Notes under the pieces: generated by a model | The model's database searches: none | What the model was told of the DNA's origin: nothing | The model's input: the letters and a program-made list of their open reading frames with translations, nothing else | From: Pisolithus tinctorius | Lineage: Eukaryota > Basidiomycota > Agaricomycetes > Boletales > Pisolithaceae | Direction of reading: 5' to 3' | Length of the DNA stretch: 64,000 bases | Assembly: GCA_024663395.1 (NCBI GenBank) | Contig: JANFAH010000030.1 | Span: forward strand, 372,001-436,000 | Shown here: positions 43,339 to 53,105 of the stretch, in pieces | How the letters are laid out: each line of letters opens with the position of its first letter | Position numbering within the stretch: position 1 is the first letter of the stretch | Translations under genes and position numbers: made by a program

Positions 43339-45500
43339 CCTGCGGGGGACTTAGATGCTGACCGTCCCCAGTCAGCCACGTGGCGCGGAGGACATAAATA
43401 GCTTGCCGCGTGGTGATGGCAACGGTGTGGTGCCGAGGGTTCGAGAACACCGGATGATTCCGCGTGGAAGCGAAGCAAGCGTAGAGCCGAGGGACGCGAG
43501 AAGGCCGTTGAATACCACGTATAGGCGTCCGGACTGATGACATAAGCGCCTCATGGCCGCTAAGTATATATTTGTTAGTGCGCGGCTCAAACCTTCGCAT
43601 CGATTTGATTCTTTCCCCCTCATCAATCGCCTTCTCTATCGCTCTAGTCATGTCTGCCAACCGTGCCCCTCGCCTGTCCCAGCTCGTTCGTGTGGCTACC
43701 CCCGACCCGATCGAAGCGGAGAAGACCGCTTTAAAGGCGAGGTTCGTCGTTGCCTCCGCGGCTCTGGTCGCTGAGGCGAGGTGCCTCCCGGATGACAAGG
43801 AGGAGCTGTGGGAGGAGAAGGTTACGTGGATGCGCCGATGGGAGGAGAGAACAGTGAGTGGGCTAGCCGTCTGAGACCCGCGGCATTGACCGTCCTCTAG
43901 GGGGAGGTGTACCCCATCGTCGAGCGCGGGCAAGAACTGGGCATCGACACCAAGATAGACGCAGCGGATGGACCCGCCATCGCAGAGGCTGATGAGGCCT
44001 ACAAGAGGTGGGTGGCCGAGGAGATTGCGCACAGAAAGGCCGACGAAGACGTGCGGATGGGCGAGGAGACTGCGCAGGCCGTCGGCGAGCAAGATGTGAG
44101 TGTCGCGGCGCCGGCAGCGACAGAGAAAATGTCGCATGTCGAGGTTGTAGCCCGGCCGGTTCGAAAGGTGAGTGCGCGGCTCGTATGATGCGGTAGCAGC
44201 TGACACTGGAGTCCCAAGCGATCGCGGCAGACGGTCGTTGAGAGCGAGGTCGAGGACGAGCCGAAGATCGTCGTCCCGTCCGGTTCTATTCTCCACAAGG
44301 TGCCCTGCGCGCGCTGCCTGGTCAGGAATGCCGCGTGCACGGGTCCTGTCGGCCGCACGTGCAACGGCTGCGCGCGGATGAAGCAAAGGTGCGAGAAGTC
44401 GACGAAGGCCGCGGGAAAGAGAGCGCAGGCCGGCATGTCGGTCGGTAAGTAGTGGTCCCATCTCTGGAGGTGCGAAGTTAACGGTTCGCAGCCCAGGCTT
44501 CGAGGTCCGCGAAGGCCAGCCCTTCCAAGAGGGCCGTTGACGACGACGAGGTGGAAGTGGTCGAGAGCCACACACGCGCGAAGGGGAAGGCACCAGTGCG
44601 TAGTCGGCTCGACGCCAAGGTCGCGGCCGACCTCTCGCAGTCGCTGAGGCTGCTGCGTGCCGAGGCCGCGGAGTCACAGGCCGCGTACCTTCGCCTGCAG
44701 GTGCGCGTCGATCAGCTCGCCGAAGCGCTGGAGAAGATTGGGGTGGAATAGGAATGTTTGTAGTTAGTTCAGATTCGTTGTACTGTCCCAACCGCATGTC
44801 AGCGCATACCGCGCTAAATATACCGCTCTTCTTGCTTCTGTGCGAAGTTGCGAACGACTCGGAGTGCTTGGTGATGTCCTGCGGGATAGTGCGGCCGCAG
44901 CAGGATATGATGCGCGGGGTACCGCCCGACTTGTCTTCTTCGTGCGACTTTTGACTTCTCTCAACGGTAAGTCCTCGTGAAGCGATCTTGATGGTAGGAT
45001 GTGACGGACTCTTGAAGAGGAAGCGAAGGGACTGTTTATTGGGTAGCTGGGACGGTCTTTGTGTATCAAATGTAAGGAGACGGAAGGAGATTTGAAAGAA
45101 AAGTAGATCAAGGGGCGCACGCTGACTGCGCGATCGAAGAGGAAATGTGCGGGGTGGTTGAGAGGACCCGCGGTATAGGGCGGCCGAGGACGGCATCAGT
45201 GAGACTAGTAAGAGAGATAGGAGAGACGTTGTTTTGGCTATATACTTATTCGGTGTTTTGTTATTTTTCTGGACAGTTTTGGACTTTTTGTAAGCGGTTT
45301 GTATGTTTTTTGAAGGACTAGCTATCAGTAGAATCGCCGGACGAAACCCGGGGTGGAATAGAGGTCTCCGGACGAAACCCGGGGTAAAACAGATAAAGGG
45401 AAACGAACTATGTCTGATATCGGGTGTATCGGGTGAATCAAGTGGTATGCTGGTCACCCCTGCGGGGGACTTTGAACGCTGACTGTCCCCAGTCAGCATG
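43339..45500 (+). repeat. Segment between pol and 3' LTR bounded by direct repeats
   Basis: CCTGCGGGGGACTT..A.GCTGAC.GTCCCCAGTCAGC occurs at 43,339-43,377 and again at about 45,459-45,498. It contains a GCTGAC/GTCAGC inverted pair that could form a hairpin. The first copy abuts the 3' LTR. The enclosed 2.1 kb holds the antisense Zn-cluster gene. At 45,333-45,392 CCGGACGAAACCCGGGGT is duplicated in tandem. Confidence 0.75.
43650..44751 (+). CDS. Zn(II)2Cys6-type protein with C-terminal coiled coil, antisense inside the Gypsy element
   Basis: Exons 43650-43853, 43901-44167, 44219-44444 and 44492-44751 are joined by three short introns (GTGAGT/CTAG, GTGAGT/CAAG, GTAAGT/GCAG), giving 318 aa with frame kept throughout. 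Cysteines in exon 3 follow CX2CX6CX7CX2CX6C (CARCLVRNAAC, then CNGCARMKQRC), the pattern of the fungal binuclear zinc cluster, which binds DNA in Gal4-type regulators. The last exon has a basic stretch and a leucine-repeat helix (AAYLRLQVRVDQLAEALEKI), as in dimerising factors. It is transcribed against gag-pol. It may regulate the element or be captured host sequence. The ATG at 43,650 opens the first exon and no other gene overlaps on this strand. Confidence 0.7.
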
Positions 45501-45637
45501 GGAGAAGGAACGAGTGTAGTAGGAGAAGCCCCGGGGAGGCGGGCGAGGCCGCGGAAAGAGGTATGGGTATCGTGGGAGAAGAGGGTACGGGGGAATAGCG
45601 CGATAGACAAACTGTGGATACTGGAAAGGACGGATAG
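44752..45637 (-). other. Non-coding 3' part of the Gypsy element between pol stop and Zn-cluster gene
   Basis: A 758-codon frame on the minus strand (43,334-45,610) runs through here and through the antisense of the Zn-cluster exons. It has no domain and is best explained as an antisense shadow in GC-rich DNA. No clear polypurine tract was found next to the 3' LTR. Confidence 0.5.
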
Positions 45638-48600
45638 TCAGCTGCCCGCGGAGAAAGCCTCCACATCATCATCAGAGGGGTCATCCTCAGCTTCCTCAAG
45701 AAGGCGGTCTAGCTCTTCATCATCTAACCCAGTAATGCGAGTTACAGTTGCGCGGGTCTGAGACCGCGGGTGGTAGGGAAGTAAGCGGAATGCAGCGAAG
45801 CGGAGTTTGGAGATGGAGCCATCCAACTCAGCCAGCAGGTACGAACCCCCAGTGGTCCAACGAAGGACGACCATGGGACCAGTGTACCGTGGCTTCGTCT
45901 TCCAGTTCAGTTCCTTCTCTACGCGGGAGTTGCGGACAAGCACGAGGGCGCCGGGAGCGAAGTTATGGTCTTTAATGCGATGCTGAAAGGCGGTTTCGAA
46001 CTGCTGGATAGACTGGAAGCGTGCGCGGAGGACGTTGCCGCGGACCTGGTCTAGGTCATCCTGACGCTTCTGTAGCTGGCGCGCACGCCAAGCAATCAGT
46101 TCTGTGGTAGTCAGCGGCGTAGCATCATCGCGGGATAGGGGCAAGAGGAAGGTAGCCTCAGCGAGATCAAATGGGAACAGCGGCTCGACACCGTGCACCA
46201 TGAAGTAAGGGGATAAACCCGTAGACTTCAGAATGGTGACCCGCTCGGCCCAGAAGATGGAGTGCGCAACGGTGTGCCAGCGGCGATCATCGTTCTCGCA
46301 GCTCTTCATGATAGCCTCGCGAACATCATAGTGGCGGCGCTCTACAATGCCGTTAGCCTGAGAGTTGTAAGGAGAGATATGGATGTGACAGATATGATAT
46401 TGCGTGGCTAGGGCATCTAAAGCTTGGACGAACGCGGGACCGTTGTCGGTGACAATCTCGGTGAGCGGACCCCAGCGGCATAGGATATCCTCGAAGATGA
46501 AGGACGCGAGCGCGGTACTATTTTCCGCGCGCAACATGCGCCATTCGGGGTATGAGGTGAGCGCGCAACGAGCCTGTACTATGTAGCAGTAGCCGCCGGC
46601 TTTGGGCATCAGCATCGTGTCAATGTGAGCTTTATGAAACAGGCCCCCTATCATGGGTACAGTGGGGGGGATATGAAGCTTCTGCGTCTGGCGGATCTGG
46701 CATTCGTGACAAGTGCGAACATACCACTTCACATCCTCGACAAGAAGAGGCCACCAGAAGCGAAGGAGAAGGCGCGTGTGGACCGTGAAGACCCCCTTGT
46801 GTCCGAGGCCGTCATGCGCTTCTTTGATGAGACGATACCGCTTGGATTCGTCGACGACTAGCTGGTGCCGTCCGTGCGGTTCTCTACGCCATAAGTTACC
46901 ATCTAGGAGGAAGAAGCGGCTGGCCGAATTAAAGAAGGATGAGTACTGCGCATCAGTAAGGTCAGGAGGTCGCTCGCGGGTCGCGAGGAATGCGCGGATC
47001 ATTTCTATCTTTGCTTCGCGTGCCCGAGCTTTCGCGGACCGCGGAATGGCAGGGTCGTCTGGGGTATCGGAAGGGTTATTAGCATCAGCAGTCGCAGAGA
47101 ATGCGAGATAGAAGGATGTAGGCAGCGGGAGGCTCGCCCGATGGTAAGCGGGTGGCGGTAGGGAATGCTGGTCTTGACTGGAAAGTGACATAGGAGGCGG
47201 GCGGTCATTGACAACCTGTGTAGAGAAAGAGTAAAAACGGTCCAGCCAATCCTCATGGTCGTCATCCTCGGGCGGGTCGAGCTCTGACCGCGGACGGCGG
47301 GATAAGCCGTCAGGGCCGGCATGCTTGTCCGCGGGAACGTGGACGAGTTTAAACGAGAAGAGGAGGACGCCAGCGATCCAGCGATTGATCGTCGCGTTAG
47401 GCTGGAGATCTGGGTTATTTATCATGCCCTTAATATACTTCGCATCTACCTCCACAGTGAAGTTAGTGAGACCGAAGATGTATACGCGTACCGCGCGCAA
47501 CACGCGGAAGAGACCATACAACTCAAGCTTAGCCTGGGAGTAGTGGCTTTCCACTTCATTGAGGGTGATGGATCCGAAGCGACTTGGGTACCGTCTGCCA
47601 TCTTCGCCAAGCTGGTAGAGGATGTAGCCAACTGCAATGACCGATGTGTCGACTGCCAGAACTACTTCGCGACCGCACTCGTAGTCGATTCTTCGGAGTG
47701 CGGGGGACTTTACAATTTCATCCTTGAGTCGTTGCATGGCAGCGCGTTGCGGCTCTTCCCATGTGAATGGTACGTCTTTCCGCATGAGCGCGACTAGCGG
47801 CCGCGCGATCTTGGCGAAGTCTTTGATGAAGATGCGTAGCACACCGCAGACACCGAGGAAACCGCGAACCTGTGTCAGGTTGCGGCACTCGGGCCAGTTG
47901 CGGATCTTCTGCACTTTGCTTTCTTCAGGAATGCGACCTTCAAAGGTGCACTTGTGGCCAACGATCACAGCGGACAGAGCAGCTAGCACGAACTTCTTTG
48001 CTGAGACAGTGGCTCCGACGTTCTGCAAACGCTGAAGGATACGGTTAACGACTATACAGTGATTCCAGATAAATTTCCGAATCCCAGGATTCTCCAGGAT
48101 AGTCTCATAGGAGCCGTCTGCGCGCTGATAGCGGGTGGTCTCGGATTTCACGGGGACGTCATCTATGAAGGGTAGGGTATGATGCGGGATCTCATCCTGG
48201 AGAACAAATGCAGTATCTCCCTGGTATACCTGTACCGCATTCGCATGACCTTGCGGCAGAGTAGTAAGCCGATGTGGTCCGAGGGGGGTACCGAAGGTGG
48301 TGAGGTCGCGGGAATCGACGTGGAGTGCGCGCTGGTCATACCTGGAGTAGAGGTCCATCATCGCATACACCGCATATCCAGCAAAGGATTCTGCGAGATG
48401 TTCTACGAAGGGCGGAACGGACGCATCGCGGATGGTCACTGCATTCAGGGGCTGTAAGTCATGCACAAGGCGAAGAGACTTTCCGTCTTTCTTTACTACG
48501 CAGAACCAGCGGGAGCGGTAAGCCGCTGTAGAAGGTTCATACATGCCGGACTTGATGCGATCTTTAATCATGTCTATGACTTGGGCATGGATCGCGTTCG

Positions 48601-49249
48601 GGATAGGGATGTTGCGTTGGACCCAAGGCGTGTGCAGAATCGTAGGGATCTTTACTGGCGGAAAATAGCGTTCGTCTAGGTGTCCACGCTCTGTAATGTC
48701 CCAAGCGAATGCGAGCTCATGGACCGAAACGAGCCAAGTTACGAGTTTAAGTTCTTCTGGCCAAAGCCAATCTGCAGGGTCGAGGTCAAGTTCCGCGGCC
48801 CGTTCGGCAGTGAAGCGGACGCCCGGGGTGAAGTCTGGTGGATGGGTTGGAAGTGGTTGGAGACCAGCGAGCGGGTCGTCAGGCAGGCTGCGCACGATGC
48901 GGTATTCTTCCGCCATCGGGGCAGGTACCGTCCGAACCTTCTTGGCAACCGGCTTGTAAACGAGGGTGCGAACCGCGGGATCTAGTTGATAAACGCTGCC
49001 GAATGCAGCTATAGCAGAGGGGTTTAGTATTGTCTGAGTGGAAGAGAGGAAAGTGAAAGCAGGCGAGGGTATTCCGGCGGGTATGTTCCGCGGTACGGGT
49101 GCCGCGGGCGAAGAGAAGTTCGTCGAAGTAAAGGCTAACGATGAGACTGTAGGACTGAGGAACGGATAACAGCGGCTAAATAGGAAACAGGACGTTTTAG
49201 TAGGCTCTCCCCGACCGTTTGGTGGATCATCAATATTCAAAAACCCCAT
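45638..49249 (-). CDS. pol: Gypsy pol: reverse transcriptase, RNase H, integrase
   Basis: 1,203 codons uninterrupted. After a linker of about 200 residues, RT begins near FCVVKKDGKSLRLVHDLQPL, continues through AVYAMMDLYSRYDQRALH and LPQGHANAVQVYQGD, and its active-site box reads PFIDDVPVK (F-I-D-D in place of Y-x-D-D, as I recall for one basidiomycete Gypsy lineage). RNase H-like: EVVLAVDTSVIAVGYILYQ, with a conserved D. Integrase: HHCC zinc finger (HDGLGHKGVFTVH ... CHECQIRQ) and the DDE triad in HIDTMLMPK, VTDNGPAF and GIVERRH. The C-terminus (FAPGALVLVRNSR, KTKPRYTGPMVVLR) matches the usual GPY-type tail. It overlaps the gag ORF by 13 nt in the -1 frame. Confidence 0.95.
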   Translation of the reverse strand: MGFLNIDDPPNGRGEPTKTSCFLFSRCYPFLSPTVSSLAFTSTNFSSPAAPVPRNIPAGIPSPAFTFLSSTQTILNPSAIAAFGSVYQLDPAVRTLVYKPVAKKVRTVPAPMAEEYRIVRSLPDDPLAGLQPLPTHPPDFTPGVRFTAERAAELDLDPADWLWPEELKLVTWLVSVHELAFAWDITERGHLDERYFPPVKIPTILHTPWVQRNIPIPNAIHAQVIDMIKDRIKSGMYEPSTAAYRSRWFCVVKKDGKSLRLVHDLQPLNAVTIRDASVPPFVEHLAESFAGYAVYAMMDLYSRYDQRALHVDSRDLTTFGTPLGPHRLTTLPQGHANAVQVYQGDTAFVLQDEIPHHTLPFIDDVPVKSETTRYQRADGSYETILENPGIRKFIWNHCIVVNRILQRLQNVGATVSAKKFVLAALSAVIVGHKCTFEGRIPEESKVQKIRNWPECRNLTQVRGFLGVCGVLRIFIKDFAKIARPLVALMRKDVPFTWEEPQRAAMQRLKDEIVKSPALRRIDYECGREVVLAVDTSVIAVGYILYQLGEDGRRYPSRFGSITLNEVESHYSQAKLELYGLFRVLRAVRVYIFGLTNFTVEVDAKYIKGMINNPDLQPNATINRWIAGVLLFSFKLVHVPADKHAGPDGLSRRPRSELDPPEDDDHEDWLDRFYSFSTQVVNDRPPPMSLSSQDQHSLPPPAYHRASLPLPTSFYLAFSATADANNPSDTPDDPAIPRSAKARAREAKIEMIRAFLATRERPPDLTDAQYSSFFNSASRFFLLDGNLWRREPHGRHQLVVDESKRYRLIKEAHDGLGHKGVFTVHTRLLLRFWWPLLVEDVKWYVRTCHECQIRQTQKLHIPPTVPMIGGLFHKAHIDTMLMPKAGGYCYIVQARCALTSYPEWRMLRAENSTALASFIFEDILCRWGPLTEIVTDNGPAFVQALDALATQYHICHIHISPYNSQANGIVERRHYDVREAIMKSCENDDRRWHTVAHSIFWAERVTILKSTGLSPYFMVHGVEPLFPFDLAEATFLLPLSRDDATPLTTTELIAWRARQLQKRQDDLDQVRGNVLRARFQSIQQFETAFQHRIKDHNFAPGALVLVRNSRVEKELNWKTKPRYTGPMVVLRWTTGGSYLLAELDGSISKLRFAAFRLLPYHPRSQTRATVTRITGLDDEELDRLLEEAEDDPSDDDVEAFSAGS
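49237..49249 (-). promoter_or_regulatory. Candidate -1 ribosomal frameshift site at the gag/pol overlap
   Basis: The sense strand reads GAATGGGGTTTTTGA. In the gag frame the last codons are TGG GGT TTT TGA, so the heptamer G GGT TTT fits X XXY YYZ directly before the stop, and pol lies in the -1 frame. The pol ATG overlaps here too, so stop-restart translation is an alternative. Confidence 0.5.
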
Positions 49250-51498
49250 TCGACTATACTTTGGTGGCTATGGCAGTGCTTGCCGCACTTGCAGCGCGGA
49301 CAGCCCTCGTGCCACGGGCGCGTGGGCAAAGTGTACTCGCGGCTGTTGTTCGGGTCTCGGAGAGTGATCCGCTGTCCGCCGTCGGGATAGTCGTTTGTTA
49401 CCGCACTCATAAGGCAAATGAACGGACGTCCGAGGAGCATGTCGAAGTTGGCATGCTCAATTACTTGAACCTGGAGCATGACTGGCCCAGCGCCGAAGTC
49501 GAGTTTCAGGTTCTCCAGTACGCCTACAGTAGTGTCTTTAGACATGTTAGCAGATGTCATAGTCATGAGATGATCGCAGCGCAATGGAAGCCCGATCTTT
49601 TCCCAAACGCGCCTGGGCATGGCGACGATTTCCGAACTGGAATCTAGTACGCAGTTGATGGTGACGTCGGTCCCAGGGACCTTGGCTTCGAGGCAGCGGA
49701 GCGGCAGAGTGTGGTGAGCTACGATGGAGCCGTCGTCACCGCGGATAACGCGGTCTCCGTATTCGCGCGCGGTTCTTTGAGGATCGTGGCCGGTCAGTTC
49801 ATTCACTTGTACTCCTTCTTCATCGTCGCTACGAACTACCTCAATCTCGTTTGTGGTGACGCGTTTCGCCATGGTGATGTCTCTGAACTGTTTGCGAAAC
49901 TCCGGGGCAACTGCAAATAATTCTTTGACTGGCATGGCAACGCTGGTTTCAAGTATGCGCTCCACGATACGCTTGGGCGCGGCTTCGTCTTTGAGAGGGA
50001 ACGAGTAACGGTACTGGTTTTGATTGCGAACTGCTGGGTACAGTGTCTGCGACGGAACAATTGCCGCGGGAACGGGGTCCTTGCACGCGGGCGTTGGAGC
50101 CGGATTAGTCGGAGGAACATATGGTTTCGTAGCGGTAGATGTTGGTGCAGGTGTGGAGGGCTCAGATGCCTGGCGAGCGGCATGCGAACTTTGGACGCCA
50201 GGGGAAATGATTTCCTCTTCAACAGTGGCTGTGCGCGGGTCGACTCGTGGAGGGTTGGCAGGACGTGCCGCGGGTCGAGCTGTGATTTCAACTCCGTCGA
50301 AGCGGGCTTTCTTTCCGCGGGAAATGACTGCTCCCTTGTTACCTTTATCCGCTTGGTAGGTAGCCCAAGCTTGAGCGACATATGCTTGGAAGTCAGGGTC
50401 AGCTAAGTCTGCGACGGGTTCATCGGCGTCTTGGACGGTGTTTAAGAAGGCAGAAGGCTGGATTTCCAGCTGCACGTCAATTTCAGGATGAGCAACGCAG
50501 AAGAGGTTAGCGGTGCCTTGCGCGGCCGCGTTGCGCGGAGCGGCAGGAGTCGTAGCACGCGTGCTGGCCTGGTCTCTGTCAGCCATGACGCGGTCAACAG
50601 CCTCTCTCAGTGAGTTACATTCAGGGAAACGTGGAATTCGGCTCCCGTCCGCCAGATAGAGACGGTTGTCTGTACCTCTCGTGATCTTACCGGCACGGAT
50701 ATAAACTTCAACGAGCACGCACATCCTTGTCCAGTGGTTGGGGTCTGCACAGAAACCACAGCCGGGTCTGCGTTGCTGCGGCGGAGGCTGCGTCTGGAAG
50801 TTGTATTCCTGTTTAACGACAGTACCAGCAGGTGGCACTTGTGGCATGTAAGCCGACGAGGGAGGTGCAGCTGGCGAGGCCGCGGTACCCATCGTCAGTA
50901 CCGCGCTACGAAGAGCGGATCCTGTCAGAAGGAACTTGGCGGCTTTGACGACTTCTGCGAGTGGGTATGGATCGTCAGGGTGGAGGTCGGTGCGGACTAT
51001 AGAGAGTCGATGACGAATACGATCTGCGATGGCCCTCGGGAAGCCATTCAGGAACATGGAATCCCGTTCCGTCTCTGCAAGCTTTTTAGTTTTAATGAGG
51101 AGGGCAGAAATCTTAGCGAATTTCCGCTGGTATTCTCCGAGGTCATCCTGGTTCCGCATAGGCTTGGACTGATATTCTTCGACGAGGTACTGCAAGTCTG
51201 CACGGCAGTAGCGGTCGTCACCCTCGCAGCCAGGGTACAAACCCTTAACAGCTACTACGAAGGCATCCCAGTCGTCGGCCGCGGGAGCGGCTTCCGGAAG
51301 CGTTTGCCAGACCTCGGCTTCTTCGAGGTCAGCGTAGCGGATTGCGGCTTTGATCTTGCCACGGTCATCAAGAGCAGCGAGAGTACCGAGGAAGTCGATG
51401 TCTTCGAGGTAGCGCGGAAGCTGCGCGGGAGAATCTCCGCTAAATTTAGGTGAGTTTTGTGTACCGCGGAGCGGCATCTGAAACTGAGGATTAGCCAT
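49237..51498 (-). CDS. gag: Gypsy gag with zinc knuckle and aspartic protease
   Basis: 753 codons from the first Met. Capsid-like N-terminal part: LPRYLEDIDFLGTLAALDD, LGEYQRKFAKISALL, FLNGFPRAIADRIRHRL. Knuckle: CGFCADPNHWTRMC (CX2CX4HX4C). Protease near the C-terminus: INCVLDSSSEIVAMPRRVW, with DSS where most retroviral-type proteases have DSG or DTG, and FDMLLGRPFICLM (the ILGRP-like motif). The frame stays open upstream of the Met for a further 200 codons up to the LTR (52,099), with a Pro/Ser/Thr-rich composition and no Met. The true N-terminus may therefore lie in a spliced or LTR-derived leader. Gag assembles the particle; the protease matures it. Confidence 0.9.
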   Translation of the reverse strand: MANPQFQMPLRGTQNSPKFSGDSPAQLPRYLEDIDFLGTLAALDDRGKIKAAIRYADLEEAEVWQTLPEAAPAADDWDAFVVAVKGLYPGCEGDDRYCRADLQYLVEEYQSKPMRNQDDLGEYQRKFAKISALLIKTKKLAETERDSMFLNGFPRAIADRIRHRLSIVRTDLHPDDPYPLAEVVKAAKFLLTGSALRSAVLTMGTAASPAAPPSSAYMPQVPPAGTVVKQEYNFQTQPPPQQRRPGCGFCADPNHWTRMCVLVEVYIRAGKITRGTDNRLYLADGSRIPRFPECNSLREAVDRVMADRDQASTRATTPAAPRNAAAQGTANLFCVAHPEIDVQLEIQPSAFLNTVQDADEPVADLADPDFQAYVAQAWATYQADKGNKGAVISRGKKARFDGVEITARPAARPANPPRVDPRTATVEEEIISPGVQSSHAARQASEPSTPAPTSTATKPYVPPTNPAPTPACKDPVPAAIVPSQTLYPAVRNQNQYRYSFPLKDEAAPKRIVERILETSVAMPVKELFAVAPEFRKQFRDITMAKRVTTNEIEVVRSDDEEGVQVNELTGHDPQRTAREYGDRVIRGDDGSIVAHHTLPLRCLEAKVPGTDVTINCVLDSSSEIVAMPRRVWEKIGLPLRCDHLMTMTSANMSKDTTVGVLENLKLDFGAGPVMLQVQVIEHANFDMLLGRPFICLMSAVTNDYPDGGQRITLRDPNNSREYTLPTRPWHEGCPRCKCGKHCHSHQSIVEWGF

Positions 51499-52078
51499 TG
51501 GTGGGTTAACCTGTGGTGGCGGTGCCAGATTGGCGACGGGTGGAACGGGTATTGGTTGGGTGTGCGAAGCGGTTGGTATAGTGCGCGAGCGAGCTGGCGG
51601 AAGCGTTGGCGGGGTACTAATTGGCTGATGGGTGGTCTGCGACCGAGTGAGTGGTCGCGGCAGTGTGGCGGATGGAGCTGGGAGTCTGGGTATAGATTCG
51701 GAGGCGTCAAAGAGACGGGAAAAAGAGGGCGTCGGTGATGATGAATCAGATGATGTGACGGGTGTTAAAGGTGATGGCGGGGTTTCGGGCCTTCGGGGAG
51801 TCGAGTGGATAAAGCCACCGGGAAAATCAGGGGCAGTGAGATCTAGGTGATCCGACGCGACGGATATCTGATCTGCCGAGATATCAGGAGGGGTGATCGC
51901 GGGTAGTACCCATGGAATGTCAGCGGGTAATTGCGCGTGATCCGGTGTTACGGGTGAAACAGGGCGGAAAATGTCGGAGTCTTCTGACAGGTTGAGATTG
52001 CGAAAGTGCAGGCGTAAATTTTCTAGTTCGGTGCGTTCGGCGGTGCGCCTGAGCGACCTTCTGGAAGCGACAGCAGAA

Positions 52079-52097
52079 TCCCTCGCGGTGGGCTCCA
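52079..52097 (-). other. Primer-binding site candidate
   Basis: Two bases inside the 5' LTR the sense strand reads TGGAGCCCACCGCGAGGGA. TGG at this place pairs with the CCA end of a tRNA. I cannot say which tRNA. Confidence 0.55.
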
Positions 52098-52099
52098 GT

Positions 52100-52753
52100 T
52101 GTAGGAAAAGTCCAAGTAGCTGTATAACACGAGCTAGATGGCTTAGATAACAACAATAAAAAATGAAGGGAACGAATTGTTCATCCCAAGGGATCCTGGA
52201 CTGTCGGGACTAGAAGGAGAGACCCAGCGCTTTGTAGCGGTAGTGTTTCGTGACGTGCGCGGCGTGGTCCGCGGAGTAGTACTAGCGATGCGAGCGGTGC
52301 GAGCGGTATATGTAGTTCGTGCGCGGCGGAATGCGAGATGTGCGGTGTAGACAAAGTGGAAAAGAAACTCATGGTGACCTTCCGAGTGCCAAAAGGTATC
52401 ATTCTGTACCTAAGTATAAGGCTTTATAGTCCAGACAAACCCGGAACCTAAGTAAGACAGGGTACAGTAAAGGAAAGCCGCGCGACAGCGCGTACACAGA
52501 AGACAGGCCAAACTGAGGCCGAGGGTATACTACAAGCACTAAAGGAATAGAGACCGTGATAAGAGAAGGAGTCCGAGGAAAAACAACAACCGGAGCACAG
52601 CGGCCGTGGGTATAGCATTGCGCGAGAGGGAGCGAGGGCGCGGGAAGGTAGCGCGTGAACAATGGTGAACGCGAGAGGGGAGCGGACGTAACAGTAGTCA
52701 CGGAACGGTTAATGATAGGGGCTTACGCGTCCAGGGAATGCGGATTCCTCACA
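52100..52753 (-). repeat. 5' LTR of the Gypsy element
   Basis: 654 bp. It differs from the 3' LTR at only a few positions, several of them CpG transitions (for example TATACGTAG against TATATGTAG), which fits a recent insertion. Confidence 0.93.
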
Positions 52754-53105
52754 ACGCTATAGCTAAGGCCGAGCCTTAAGCTATCCCCGACCCCTGTCCT
52801 GGACCTCTCCCTGGCTTGCATAAGGGTACAGCACATAAGCTGAGACCAAGGGAGGTAGATCCAACCCTGGGCCGGCTTCCCCTTGTGCGCACTCCAACAC
52901 CAGTCTTATTCCCACGCTACCAGTCTTATTCCCGCACTCCCGGCCTTAAGTCCGGTCCTCTGGACTTAGCCCCTGACCTCTGGCCTCAACTCCGGTCCCA
53001 CCGGACTTGGCCCCTGTCTCCCAGCCTTGATTCTGGCCACTCGGACTTGGCCCCTGTCACCCAGTCTTGAAGCCCGGTCACCCGAGGGTAAACCTGTACT
53101 TCACA

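Larger units (their letters stand above)
42685..52753 (-). mobile_element. Ty3/Gypsy LTR retrotransposon, apparently complete (10.07 kb)
   Basis: Both 654-bp LTRs (52,100-52,753 is 5'; 42,685-43,338 is 3') are nearly identical and CpG-rich, so insertion is recent. The duplication ACGC(T) flanks the element. The uninterrupted site GAGACTACGCTATAGC can be seen inverted in the LTR copy at 62,566-63,469, which confirms the boundaries. In sense order: PBS, gag-protease, pol (RT-RNase H-integrase), then a 2.2-kb segment with an antisense spliced gene, then the 3' LTR. A TATAAAG motif lies in the sense strand of the LTR (about 43,010). Confidence 0.93.

Noticed and set aside
43334..45610. 758-codon minus-strand ORF downstream of pol
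   Set aside because: No domain. It runs antisense through all exons and introns of the Zn-cluster gene in GC-rich DNA and crosses the direct repeats up to the LTR edge.
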